From: Hyphomicrobiales bacterium
Lineage (GTDB): Bacteria > Pseudomonadota > Alphaproteobacteria > Rhizobiales > S144-35
NCBI GenBank assembly: GCA_015494185.1
Contig: WGBT01000207.1
Span: forward strand, 1-15,113
Direction: 5' to 3'
DNA length: 15,113 nt
Shown: positions 8,141 to 14,721 of the stretch, piece by piece
How the letters are laid out: each line of letters begins with the position of its first letter
Position numbering within the stretch: position 1 is the stretch's first letter
The notes under the pieces: generated by a model
Seen by the model: only the letters and a program-made list of their open reading frames with translations
Databases searched by the model: none
What the model was told of the DNA's origin: nothing
Translations under genes and position numbers: made by a program

Positions 8141-8728
8141 TTACAAGGTTCCCTTGGTAGAGGGGATTTTACCCGCCTGGCGCGGATCAGGTTCAATGGC
8201 GATGCGCAAGGCCCGCGCCAATCCTTTGAAACAGCTTTCGGCAATATGGTGATTGTTGCTGCCATAAAGTGTTTCGACATGCAAGGTAAGGCCGGCATTC
8301 ATGGCAAAAGCCTGGAAAAATTCCTGAAACAGTTCGGTATCGATCTCGCCAATTTTCGGGGCGTTGAACTGAGTGCGCCAAACCAGAAACGGGCGGCCTG
8401 AAACGTCAATCGCAACCCGGGTCATGGTTTCATCCATCGGCAAATCAACGCTGGCATAGCGGGTGATGCCGGCTTTGTCACCAAGCGCTTGTTGAACCGC
8501 CTTGCCAAGCACAATGCCGCAATCTTCCACGGTGTGATGAAAATCGATATGCAAATCACCCTTGCAGCGCAAGGTGATATCGATCAGCGAATGCCGGGAG
8601 AGCTGTTCAAGCATGTGATCGAAAAAGCCCACGCCTGTCGCCACGTCATATTGCCCGGTGCCATCGAGATTGAGGGTGAGGGTAATATCTGTTTCATTGG
8701 TTTTCCGGGTCAGGGTGATTTTGCGCAT
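8141..8728 (-). CDS. hisB: Imidazoleglycerol-phosphate dehydratase HisB
   Basis: The enzyme dehydrates imidazole glycerol phosphate to imidazole acetol phosphate in histidine biosynthesis. The 195-residue monofunctional form has all manganese-binding motifs: FFDHMLEQLSRH (35-46), HIDFHHTVED (60-69) and NNHHIAESCFKG (158-169). The family-typical end DPRQAGKIPSTKGTL is intact. The length is normal for bacterial monofunctional HisB. hisB is often found with hisH, hisA and hisF; none is nearby and mutS follows instead. The start codon ATG has no strong ribosome binding site. A stable hairpin lies 26 bases upstream in the leader. Confidence 0.97.
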   Translation of the reverse strand: MRKITLTRKTNETDITLTLNLDGTGQYDVATGVGFFDHMLEQLSRHSLIDITLRCKGDLHIDFHHTVEDCGIVLGKAVQQALGDKAGITRYASVDLPMDETMTRVAIDVSGRPFLVWRTQFNAPKIGEIDTELFQEFFQAFAMNAGLTLHVETLYGSNNHHIAESCFKGLARALRIAIEPDPRQAGKIPSTKGTL

Positions 8729-8753
8729 GTTTTTAGGGCTTCGTCTTTAGCAA

Positions 8754-8804
8754 GTCTCATGAAACCAGGATTTCAGGTTCTGGATTTACCCCCTGGCTTG
8801 AGAC
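8754..8804 (-). promoter_or_regulatory. Possible structured leader of hisB
   Basis: GTCTCA (8754-8759) pairs with TGAGAC (8799-8804), and inside it CCAGG (8765-8769) pairs with CCTGG (8792-8796). This gives a two-part stem around a 22-base loop ending 26 bases before the hisB start. An alternative CCAG/CTGG pairing exists inside the loop. There is no run of histidine codons in a nearby short frame, so it is not a classical his attenuator. It may be a 5' UTR structure or an operator, or chance. Confidence 0.3.
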
Positions 8805-8961
8805 GATGCAAGGCGAAAACGAAGCGGCTCCATGATGGGAATAGATGGAAATACAAAAGACCGGCTCTTAACCTGACAGAACAGTGGCCGATTTCAGACA
8901 TTGAAAGATAGATAACGACGCTTTTGTATATCCCCAAAATACCCCCAATCTGATTGCCGCT

Positions 8962-9072
8962 CAAGCCATCCTCCCGGAGCCATCGTCGCTCGCCTCGCCC
9001 ACCTTGGCGAGCGACGATGGATGCGGGAGGATGGCGGGCTATCCTTCTGGTGAATCAGAAGCGAGCTTCCCC
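8962..9072. repeat. Family 1 structured dispersed repeat, copy 2
   Basis: This 111-bp copy of the 28-140 element has a perfect 12-bp outer stem (8965-8976 with 9024-9035), a perfect 15-bp inner stem (8980-8994 with 9006-9020) and the CTTCTG/CAGAAG hairpin (9044-9049 with 9056-9061). The outer stem differs from copy 1 by a paired T-A to C-G change (8973/9027 versus 39/95), and copy 1's A-G mismatch is A-T here. It lies 289 bases upstream of the LpoA-like gene, in the same orientation relative to that gene as copy 1 has to znuC. Confidence 0.85.
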
Positions 9073-9361
9073 GCCACGAGCACCTCTAAGGAGGCATTAA
9101 AGAGAGTCCCAAATCAAGACGTCTCAAATCACCTGAACGCGTAACATTTTCCGTGTTTTCTTGTTCATGATTGTAAATTCCTATAGACTTGTCTTCTAAT
9201 TGCCGGACAATGTTCCTGATCTGGCCATAGTTTCCGGGCAGTTTGGCGCCGTGACCGGGGAGCCGGGTGCCAAGACAATGATGGTGACATAGCAACGGTG
9301 AGCCGGCTGCGGTTTCGTGCTGCTTTTGCGCAGCAAATGAAGGGACGAAGGGACAGGATAA

Positions 9362-10636
9362 ATGATTTGGCGACGGCCCCATCAGCTGACAAAAGTGACA
9401 AACAGGGTGATTGGGGGGCTTTTAGGCCTTTTGGCAGGGCTGTTGCTTGCAGGCTGCGCCCTTAATGGTGGTTCGACCGCAGAAAATACCGTTGGCGATA
9501 TTGCCAAGGTGGTGCCTGATGTCAGGGCGCAAAACGCGGCTGCTCAATCTGCCGACACACCGGCTGTTGATCCGATCGCGCAAAAGCCTGGGGCTGTCAA
9601 GGTTGCGGTCTTGTTGCCTTTAAGCGGGAATCGCAAAGCCGCCGAGCTGGGCCAGATGCTCAAACAAGCTGGCGAGCTTGCGATGTTTGATTTCAACAAC
9701 CCCAATGTGGTGTTGATCCCCAAAGACACCAAAGGCACCCCCGAAGGGGCGCGCGAAGCCGCCAATGCCGCAGTTCGTGCCGGCGCGTCTTTGATTTTGG
9801 GACCGCTGTTTTCAAGTTCCGTTGCCGCCGCAGCTCCCATTGCCAAGGCCGCCAATATTCCCATGATCGCCTTCTCCAATGATCAACGGGCCGCCGGGGA
9901 TGGGGTCTATCTGCTCAGCTTCTTGGCGGGACGTGATGTCGAACGCATCGTCTCCTATACCATCAGCCAAGGCAAAACCCGGTTTGCCGCGCTGATCCCC
10001 AAATCCAGCTATGGCAAGATCGTGCAAGACGCCTTTCAGAAGGCCGTGGCCCGTCATGGGGGACAGATCGTGGCCATGGAAACCTTTCCGCTGGAGGCCA
10101 ACGGAATGCTCAATCCGGTCAAGAAAATTGCCGAATTGGCCCAGACCAAGGATGGCGCGGTGCCGCAAATCGATGCCTTGTTCATTCCAGCCGGCCGCAA
10201 GATCATTCCGATTTTGTCACCGATTCTGCCTTATTTCGATGTCGATACCAAAGCGGTTCAGGTGATCGGAACGGGGGTGTGGAATTATGACGGGATTGGG
10301 CGCGAAAAACCGCTTCACAATGCCTGGTTCCCAGCCCCAGATCCCAAAGGCTGGCGGGAATTTGCCAAGCGTTATAGCGCCACTTATGGGACGGCTCCGC
10401 GGCGTTTGGCAAGCTTGGCTTATGATGCGGTGGCGTTGGCTGTGGCTCTGTCCCGTGGTGGCCGTTATACGGTTGCCGATCTGACCCGTGCCAGTGGATT
10501 TACCGGCGTTGATGGCTTGTTCCGGTTGCGCCGTGATGGGACCTCCGACCGCGGTCTGGCCATTCTTGGAGTGCAGAAATTTGGGTTCAAAGTGGTTGAT
10601 CCCGCCCCTTCAACCTTTACCCGCGCACAATATTGA
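9362..10636 (+). CDS. LpoA/LppC-like lipoprotein, putative penicillin-binding protein activator
   Basis: The 424-residue product begins with a basic n-region and a hydrophobic stretch (about 17-30) ending in lipobox LLAGC, with Cys32 as the lipidation site; an outer-membrane lipoprotein is inferred. A disordered Ala-rich linker (33-78) precedes a type I periplasmic-binding-protein fold (about 79-410) that starts VKVAVLLPLSG and includes LILGPLFSSSV (144-154). This is the fold of the C-terminal half of E. coli LpoA, which stimulates PBP1A. The alphaproteobacterial proteins lack the LpoA N-terminal repeat domain, so the activator role is by family name only; a ligand-binding role is possible. 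The start is supported by AGGA close to the ATG (GGGACAGGATAA). Confidence 0.85.
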   Translation: MIWRRPHQLTKVTNRVIGGLLGLLAGLLLAGCALNGGSTAENTVGDIAKVVPDVRAQNAAAQSADTPAVDPIAQKPGAVKVAVLLPLSGNRKAAELGQMLKQAGELAMFDFNNPNVVLIPKDTKGTPEGAREAANAAVRAGASLILGPLFSSSVAAAAPIAKAANIPMIAFSNDQRAAGDGVYLLSFLAGRDVERIVSYTISQGKTRFAALIPKSSYGKIVQDAFQKAVARHGGQIVAMETFPLEANGMLNPVKKIAELAQTKDGAVPQIDALFIPAGRKIIPILSPILPYFDVDTKAVQVIGTGVWNYDGIGREKPLHNAWFPAPDPKGWREFAKRYSATYGTAPRRLASLAYDAVALAVALSRGGRYTVADLTRASGFTGVDGLFRLRRDGTSDRGLAILGVQKFGFKVVDPAPSTFTRAQY

Positions 10637-10729
10637 GCCGTTGTTTCCTTCCCGTGAAGCGCAAATGGCTTTTTCCCTTCGTTCTTTCTCCAGGCTCGTT
10701 CTCTCTGGGGGTGTAAAAGATGGGGGATA

Positions 10730-10834
10730 ATACCAACGGCCCCTGACCTTTCTTCGTATACCGTTCAATTTACGCAGAACATTCAAAGGGATACGGAAAG
10801 CATGGAAAAGTCGATGATAAAGACCGCCCAGTAT
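10730..10834 (+). repeat. Family 2 palindromic repeat, unit B
   Basis: The first 21 bases are identical to the left end of unit A, beginning ATACCAACGGCCCCTGACC. The core at 10782-10805 is identical over 24 bases to unit C (11093-11116). The right end GACCGCCCAGTAT is a diverged version of the ACCGCCGGTAT end of unit D. It lies 93 bases after the LpoA-like stop codon, in a convergent gap. Confidence 0.85.
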
Positions 10835-11030
10835 AAAAGGCTCGCATCCTTTTCACCAAAAGGATGGCTTGGAGGACACTCCATTTGCATGAAGATGCTC
10901 TTTTAGACCAAGCCCTTCAAGTGGGACCTGTTTTTCAGATGAATTCGGATGAATTGTGCGGCAAAACTAGCTTCTAGAGCGAAATCCTATTCTCATGTGA
11001 GCGGATTTTTCTTTCGTGATTCGAACCTAT

Positions 11031-11143
11031 ACCGGAGGTTTTTATCATTGACCGTTCATACTTTCCGTATTTCCTTCAATTGATGCAAAAAGTTCAAAGG
11101 GATACGGAAAGCATGGGAGCGGTCAATGACAAATACCTCCGGT
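11031..11143 (+). repeat. Family 2 palindromic repeat, symmetric unit C
   Basis: This is the only nearly symmetric unit. 11031-11054 and 11120-11143 are inverted repeats matching at 22 of 24 positions (outer ends ACCGGAGGT / ACCTCCGGT). A second inner pair of arms, about 11057-11079 and 11093-11115, continues the palindrome with wobble-type mismatches around a loop near 11080-11092. Both arms correspond to the right-type arm of the other units, as if two right halves were joined. The right edge meets the stop codon of the CBS gene with no spacer. Transcribed from either side it would make a very long hairpin. Confidence 0.88.
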
Positions 11144-11590
11144 CTATTTGGCGCGGGCAGCAAGTGAAATATCGCGCAGAACATCGGCTTCAAGACGGGC
11201 ATCTTGTAGGTTGACCTCCAGCGAATCCCTGATGCTGAGCATGCCCTGGACCTTGCGCGCCTCAACAACAGGCAGATGCCGGAAGCTATAACGCTTCATG
11301 ATCGACATGGCGTCATGCATGTTCTGATCGGGACGGGCAGTGACGACATCGACCGTCATCAAATCCTTAACCCGCATATCGCTGATATCGCCATTGTGTT
11401 TTGCAAGTGCACGGACAATATCGCGCTCGGAAATAATCCCAATGAGATTGAAATTTTCATCACAAACCGGCATTGCGCCGATCCGGTTGACGCTGAGTAA
11501 TTCAGCTGCCGCTTGTGCCGTATCTTCAGGACGGCAGACGATGACTTTTTGATTGATGCGTTTGAGATAGTCGGCAATGCTGATCGACAT
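11144..11590 (-). CDS. Two-CBS-domain protein
   Basis: The 148-residue soluble protein consists almost entirely of a Bateman module. CBS1 is at about 7-64, with GIISERDIVR at 51-60. CBS2 is at about 73-130, with RHLPVVE at 104-110 and GMLSIRD at 116-122. Such stand-alone modules bind adenine nucleotides or related ligands and regulate partners; the partner here is unknown. The start is strongly supported by AGAGGAG eight bases upstream of the ATG. rhlE lies upstream on the same strand, but a 330-bp gap and a possible terminator make co-transcription unlikely. The stop codon TAG is adjacent to repeat unit C. Confidence 0.93.
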   Translation of the reverse strand: MSISIADYLKRINQKVIVCRPEDTAQAAAELLSVNRIGAMPVCDENFNLIGIISERDIVRALAKHNGDISDMRVKDLMTVDVVTARPDQNMHDAMSIMKRYSFRHLPVVEARKVQGMLSIRDSLEVNLQDARLEADVLRDISLAARAK

Positions 11591-11920
11591 GAAATCGCTC
11601 CTCTTTGGTTTACTTTTATAGCCAGAAAAGCAGGGGCTCTCTGGGTAATTTGCTGATATATTTAGAGGTTTCTTATCTAGATATGCAGGGAATGAGGGCC
11701 GGCGTCAATAATGAACTGCGCGGATTTGACGCAAGCCGTGCCCAGGGCCAGGGGGAAAAGAAGAGTGAGCCTCTTTGTTCTTGCAATTTCTGCTGCCAAC
11801 ATCCCTGGCTTCGAGAAGCCGCAGATTGGCGCGAGATAAAATGACAAAAGAAAGCCCCCAAGATAAGAGACAGGGCTGTTATGATGAGAGAGGCGTTCTA
11901 TTGGCAGCAGAAGTTTGAAG
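11591..11920. other. Intergenic region rhlE to CBS gene
   Basis: This 330-bp region should contain the CBS gene promoter and the rhlE terminator. A TTG-initiated frame (11605-11844, plus strand, 79 codons, Cys- and Trp-containing) has no ribosome binding site and resembles nothing I know. No repeat of either family is present. Confidence 0.55.
11844..11877 (-). terminator. Possible rho-independent terminator of rhlE
   Basis: On the minus strand AGCCC (11877-11873) can pair with GGGCT (11857-11853), and the stem is followed by TTCTTTTG. The stem is only five base pairs with a 15-base loop, so this is a weak candidate, placed about 44 bases after the rhlE stop. Confidence 0.33.
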
Positions 11921-13333
11921 CTATAATGAACGGACCGAACGCATCAAAAAGGCTGGCACGTGATCCCCCATGCCGACGACTGGTTGTTCGCTTCGTTTGC
12001 GTGTTTTACGGCGGTTCCTCTCATCTGTCTTGGCTGACTTGTTGGCGGCAGTTTTCTTCGTCGTGTTTCGATTTTTTGTGCGAGAGGATTTGGCAGAAGC
12101 TTTCTCTTTTGTTTGGGCGCTGCGGGATTTAGCCCGGGAATTGCTTTTACTGCTTCCTTCCGAACGGCGGCGGTTCTGGCTGGGACGCTGTTCAAAGTCG
12201 GCCTCACTAGGAGGCTCGCCAAGCCAAGACAATTCTTTACCGATCAGTTCTTCAATCGCCTTGAGGGCCTTGGCATCCTCAGGAGTGACCAGTGTGAAGG
12301 CGGCTCCCTTACGGCCCGCCCGCCCGGTTCGGCCGATGCGGTGGACATAATCTTCGGCATGGACAGGAACATCATAGTTCAGCACATGGGAGACTTCAGG
12401 AATATCGAGCCCGCGCGCGGCAACATCGCTGGCGGCAAGCATGGTGATTTCCCCCTTGCGAAAGGCTTCTAAGGTCTTGGTGCGGCTGAACTGGTCCATA
12501 TCCCCATGCAAAGCACCCGCATTGAACCCGTGTTTTTTCAGGGAGCGGAAGAGAATTTCAACATCGCGTTTGCGGTTACAGAAGACGATGGCATTGGTCA
12601 GATCGGTGAGCGTTCCAATGATTTCACGCAACTGCTTGCGCTTGGTCTTGGGATCAGCGCTGACCATTTTGAATTTTTGCGTGATGGTTTTGGCAGTCGT
12701 GCTGGGAGGGGCGATTTCGATGCGGGCTGGCAAATGCAGGAAATTGTCGACAAGGCGCTGAATTTCCGGTGGCATGGTGGCTGAGAAAAACAGCGTCTGA
12801 CGGGTAAACGGCAGTAATTTGCAGATCTCTTCGATATCGGGGATGAAACCCATATCAAGCATTCTGTCGGCTTCATCGATCACCAGGATTTCAACGCCGG
12901 TCAAAAGAAGCTTGCCGCGTTTGAAATGATCCAGCAGCCGCCCCGGTGTGGCGATCAAGATATCGGCCCCCTTGTCGAGCTTCTTGCTCTGTTCCTCGAA
13001 AGAAACCCCGCCGATCAGCAAGGCCATGGTCAGCTTGTGTTCGGCACCGTAAGTCTTGAAGCTGTCCGCGACTTGAGCGGCCAATTCACGGGTTGGTGTG
13101 AGGATCAAGGACCGCGGCATGCGCGCCCGGGCACGGCCTTTCTCCAGACGTGTCAACATGGGAAGCACGAAACTGGCGGTTTTTCCAGTTCCCGTCTGAG
13201 CGATTCCCAAAACATCCCTGCCTTGAAGAGCAAAGGGGATGGCTTGTTCCTGAATAGGGGTTGGCTTTTCATATCCTGCGGCGGCAACCGCTTTGAGAAC
13301 CTTCGTACTTAATCCAAGGTCGGCAAATGTCAT
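11921..13333 (-). CDS. rhlE: DEAD-box ATP-dependent RNA helicase, RhlE type
   Basis: The 470-residue helicase unwinds RNA duplexes in ribosome assembly or RNA decay. All motifs are present: the Q-motif region around F3 with GYEKPTPIQ (20-28), motif I AQTGTGKT (45-52), PTRELA (80-85), DEAD (153-156), SAT (184-186), SDVAARGLD (302-310) and HRIGRTGRAG (331-340). Residues 385-450 form a Lys/Arg/Ser/Thr-rich tail, likely disordered and RNA-binding, followed by a short hydrophobic end (about 451-470). The full-length match from residue 1 to the family start (MTFADLGLS) supports the ATG at 13331-13333. RhlE is the best-fitting subgroup, but SrmB/DbpA-like assignment was excluded only by overall resemblance. 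Confidence 0.93.
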   Translation of the reverse strand: MTFADLGLSTKVLKAVAAAGYEKPTPIQEQAIPFALQGRDVLGIAQTGTGKTASFVLPMLTRLEKGRARARMPRSLILTPTRELAAQVADSFKTYGAEHKLTMALLIGGVSFEEQSKKLDKGADILIATPGRLLDHFKRGKLLLTGVEILVIDEADRMLDMGFIPDIEEICKLLPFTRQTLFFSATMPPEIQRLVDNFLHLPARIEIAPPSTTAKTITQKFKMVSADPKTKRKQLREIIGTLTDLTNAIVFCNRKRDVEILFRSLKKHGFNAGALHGDMDQFSRTKTLEAFRKGEITMLAASDVAARGLDIPEVSHVLNYDVPVHAEDYVHRIGRTGRAGRKGAAFTLVTPEDAKALKAIEELIGKELSWLGEPPSEADFEQRPSQNRRRSEGSSKSNSRAKSRSAQTKEKASAKSSRTKNRNTTKKTAANKSAKTDERNRRKTRKRSEQPVVGMGDHVPAFLMRSVRSL

Positions 13334-13366
13334 ATCTATCGGCGTGTGCTTTTCTTCGCTAAATGG

Positions 13367-13394
13367 TATTTAACATCACAGTTCTTAACTGCAA
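13367..13394 (-). promoter_or_regulatory. Possible promoter of rhlE
   Basis: On the minus strand TTGCAG (13394-13389) and TAAATA (13372-13367) are 16 bases apart and about 35-60 bases upstream of the ATG. The boxes are partial sigma-70 matches in AT-rich DNA, and the call is tentative. Confidence 0.25.
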
Positions 13395-13444
13395 TAAATA
13401 TTGGCATAGGATTGGACGAAATCTTGCCGGAAAAATGAGACCTC

Positions 13445-13470
13445 AAAGCGCTTTAAGGCCATTAAATGGC
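13445..13470. promoter_or_regulatory. Palindromic operator-like sites upstream of the epimerase
   Basis: A perfect 10-bp palindrome AAAGCGCTTT (13445-13454) is followed by the inverted repeat GCCAT-TAA-ATGGC (13458-13470). The CG-centred palindrome resembles LacI-family operators. It lies about 130 bp before the epimerase start and 112 bp before rhlE, and could serve either promoter. A further hairpin at 13510-13530 (GCGTAGGG with CCATACGC, one mismatch) lies nearer to the epimerase. No regulator gene is in the window. Confidence 0.35.
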
Positions 13471-13584
13471 GCACTAAGATAACGTATCGTAAATAAATTA
13501 TAGGCGAATGCGTAGGGTTTTGCCATACGCGGATTGTCACATCATGTGGATTTCTCGGCCACGTTTCAAATAAAAGGGCGATTT

Positions 13585-14595
13585 ATGGCGCTTGTGTTGC
13601 AGGTCAGAGAGGAAAGCTGGCCGGTCAAGGGTAAATTTTCGATTTCCCGCGGTACCCGGCGCCAGGCTGATCTCGTTGTCGTGGAAATTTCAGACGGTGA
13701 GCGATCGGGGCGCGGTGAAGCGGTTCCCTATCCTCGCTATGGGGAAACGGTGGCGCAGACCATCCGTGCCATCGAACAGGGGTTTGACCAGCTCAAAGGG
13801 CAATGCTCCCATGATGCCTTGCCGAGCGTTCGAGAGGCTTTGCAACAGATCATGCGGCCAGGAGCGGCCCGCAATGCCCTTGACTGTGCGTTATGGGATC
13901 TCGAGGCCAAGCAGACTGGCGCGACCATTTGGGAGCTGACCGGTGTGGTAAAGCCTGAAGCACTGACAACCGCTTACACACTGTCCCTCGACAGTCCAGA
14001 TGCAATGGCCCAGGCGGCTGTGAAAGCCCGGCGCTATCCGCTGTTGAAACTCAAACTTGGGGGGCGCGATGGCAAAGACCGGACACGGCTTGAAGCGGTG
14101 CGGCAGGCAGTCCCTGAGGCGCGGCTTATCGTGGATGCCAATGAGGCATGGACAGCAGATCAGCTTCCCGGGCTGTTGGCGGCGGCGGCCAAGGCTCAGG
14201 TCGAGCTTATTGAACAGCCACTGCCCGCCGATGGTGATGATGTTTTGTGTGAAATCCGCCCGCAAGTGCCAATTTGTGCCGATGAGTCGGCGCATACCCG
14301 GGAAGAGCTGGCCGCACTTGCCGAAAAATATCAAGCTATCAATATCAAGCTCGACAAGACCGGTGGGTTGAGTGAGGCGCTGGCCATGATGAGCGCGGCG
14401 CGCAAGTTGAATTTTCGGATTATGGTGGGCTGTATGCTGGCGACTTCACTGGCCATGGCGCCTGCCCTGGTGGTGGCGGCCCAGGCCGATATCATCGATC
14501 TCGATGGACCTTTGCTGCTTGCCAAGGACCGTGATCATGGTCTGGTTTATACCAATGGGGTAATCGATTTGCCCGGGCCTGAATTGTGGGGATGA
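13585..14595 (+). CDS. Dipeptide epimerase (enolase superfamily, L-Ala-D/L-Glu type)
   Basis: This 336-residue cytoplasmic enzyme is predicted to epimerise dipeptides, typically L-Ala-D-Glu to L-Ala-L-Glu during recycling of murein peptides. The muconate-lactonizing-type barrel carries the KxK base pair K155/K157, metal ligands D184 (VDANEAW), E210 (EQP) and D233 (CADES), and the opposite-face base K255 (INIKLDK). The C-terminal DLD (305-307) is the DxD motif that, in characterised Ala-Glu epimerases, holds the substrate amino group. N-terminal PYPRYGE (48-54) also fits. The start is ATG at 13585, which matches the family N-terminus; an upstream TTG at 13534 would add 17 residues of poor quality. 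Length agrees with E. coli YcjG (321). Exact dipeptide specificity is not readable. Confidence 0.9.
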   Translation: MALVLQVREESWPVKGKFSISRGTRRQADLVVVEISDGERSGRGEAVPYPRYGETVAQTIRAIEQGFDQLKGQCSHDALPSVREALQQIMRPGAARNALDCALWDLEAKQTGATIWELTGVVKPEALTTAYTLSLDSPDAMAQAAVKARRYPLLKLKLGGRDGKDRTRLEAVRQAVPEARLIVDANEAWTADQLPGLLAAAAKAQVELIEQPLPADGDDVLCEIRPQVPICADESAHTREELAALAEKYQAINIKLDKTGGLSEALAMMSAARKLNFRIMVGCMLATSLAMAPALVVAAQADIIDLDGPLLLAKDRDHGLVYTNGVIDLPGPELWG

Positions 14596-14617
14596 TACCA
14601 AGGACTTGGCTTGGTAT
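14595..14617 (+). other. Short hairpin at the epimerase stop codon
   Basis: ATACCAAG (14595-14602) and CTTGGTAT (14610-14617) form a perfect 8-bp stem with loop GACTTGG. The first base is the last base of the epimerase TGA. No T-tract follows. The outer ATACC matches the end sequence of family 2, and unit D begins two bases later, so this may be a mini-derivative or a nested end of the same element. Confidence 0.55.
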
Positions 14618-14618
14618 T

Positions 14619-14721
14619 ATACCACCGGCCCCTGACCTTCGCTCGTATACCGTTCAATCAACGCAAAAAGCTCAAAGGGATACGAGAAACGTTAGCGGTC
14701 AATGACAAATACCGCCGGTAT
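14619..14721 (+). repeat. Family 2 palindromic repeat, unit D
   Basis: It begins ATACCACCGGCCCCTGACC and ends ACCGCCGGTAT, with the core CTCAAAGGGATACG near 14672-14685. It aligns end to end with unit A read on the other strand. The terminal five bases (ATACC / GGTAT) are exact inverted repeats. Its last base is also the first base of the MFS stop codon complement (14721-14723). Confidence 0.87.

Larger units (their letters stand above)
8729..9361. other. Divergent intergenic region hisB / LpoA-like gene
   Basis: This 633-bp region has no supported gene. It holds the hisB leader hairpin (8754-8804), family 1 copy 2 (8962-9072), and a small hairpin just before the lipoprotein gene (TGCTGC 9318-9323 with GCAGCA 9330-9335). 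Promoters for both directions must lie here, but none could be fixed. A 50-codon frame at 8759-8911 lacks a ribosome binding site and family resemblance. Confidence 0.55.
10637..11143. other. Convergent intergenic region after the LpoA-like gene
   Basis: This 507-bp region holds no supported gene. It contains family 2 units B and C, with about 195 bp of unexplained DNA between them. That DNA carries two hairpins: CATCCTTTT (10845-10853) with AAAAGGATG (10858-10866), a perfect 9-bp stem with loop CACC, and AAATCC (10982-10987) with GGATTT (11003-11008), enclosing CTCA/TGAG and followed by a T-rich run. The second looks like a weak plus-strand terminator. Confidence 0.55.

Noticed and set aside
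8759..8911. 50-codon plus-strand frame with a basic, Trp-containing product
   Set aside because: No ribosome binding site, it overlaps the hisB leader hairpin on the other strand, and it matches no family I know.
8754..8960. Histidine attenuator with a leader peptide before hisB
   Set aside because: No short frame with consecutive His codons was found on the minus strand.
11605..11844. 79-codon TTG-initiated frame between CBS and rhlE genes
   Set aside because: Weak start codon, no ribosome binding site and no recognisable motif.
13534..13584. TTG start giving a 353-residue epimerase
   Set aside because: The added 17 residues do not resemble the family N-terminus; ATG at 13585 fits family length.
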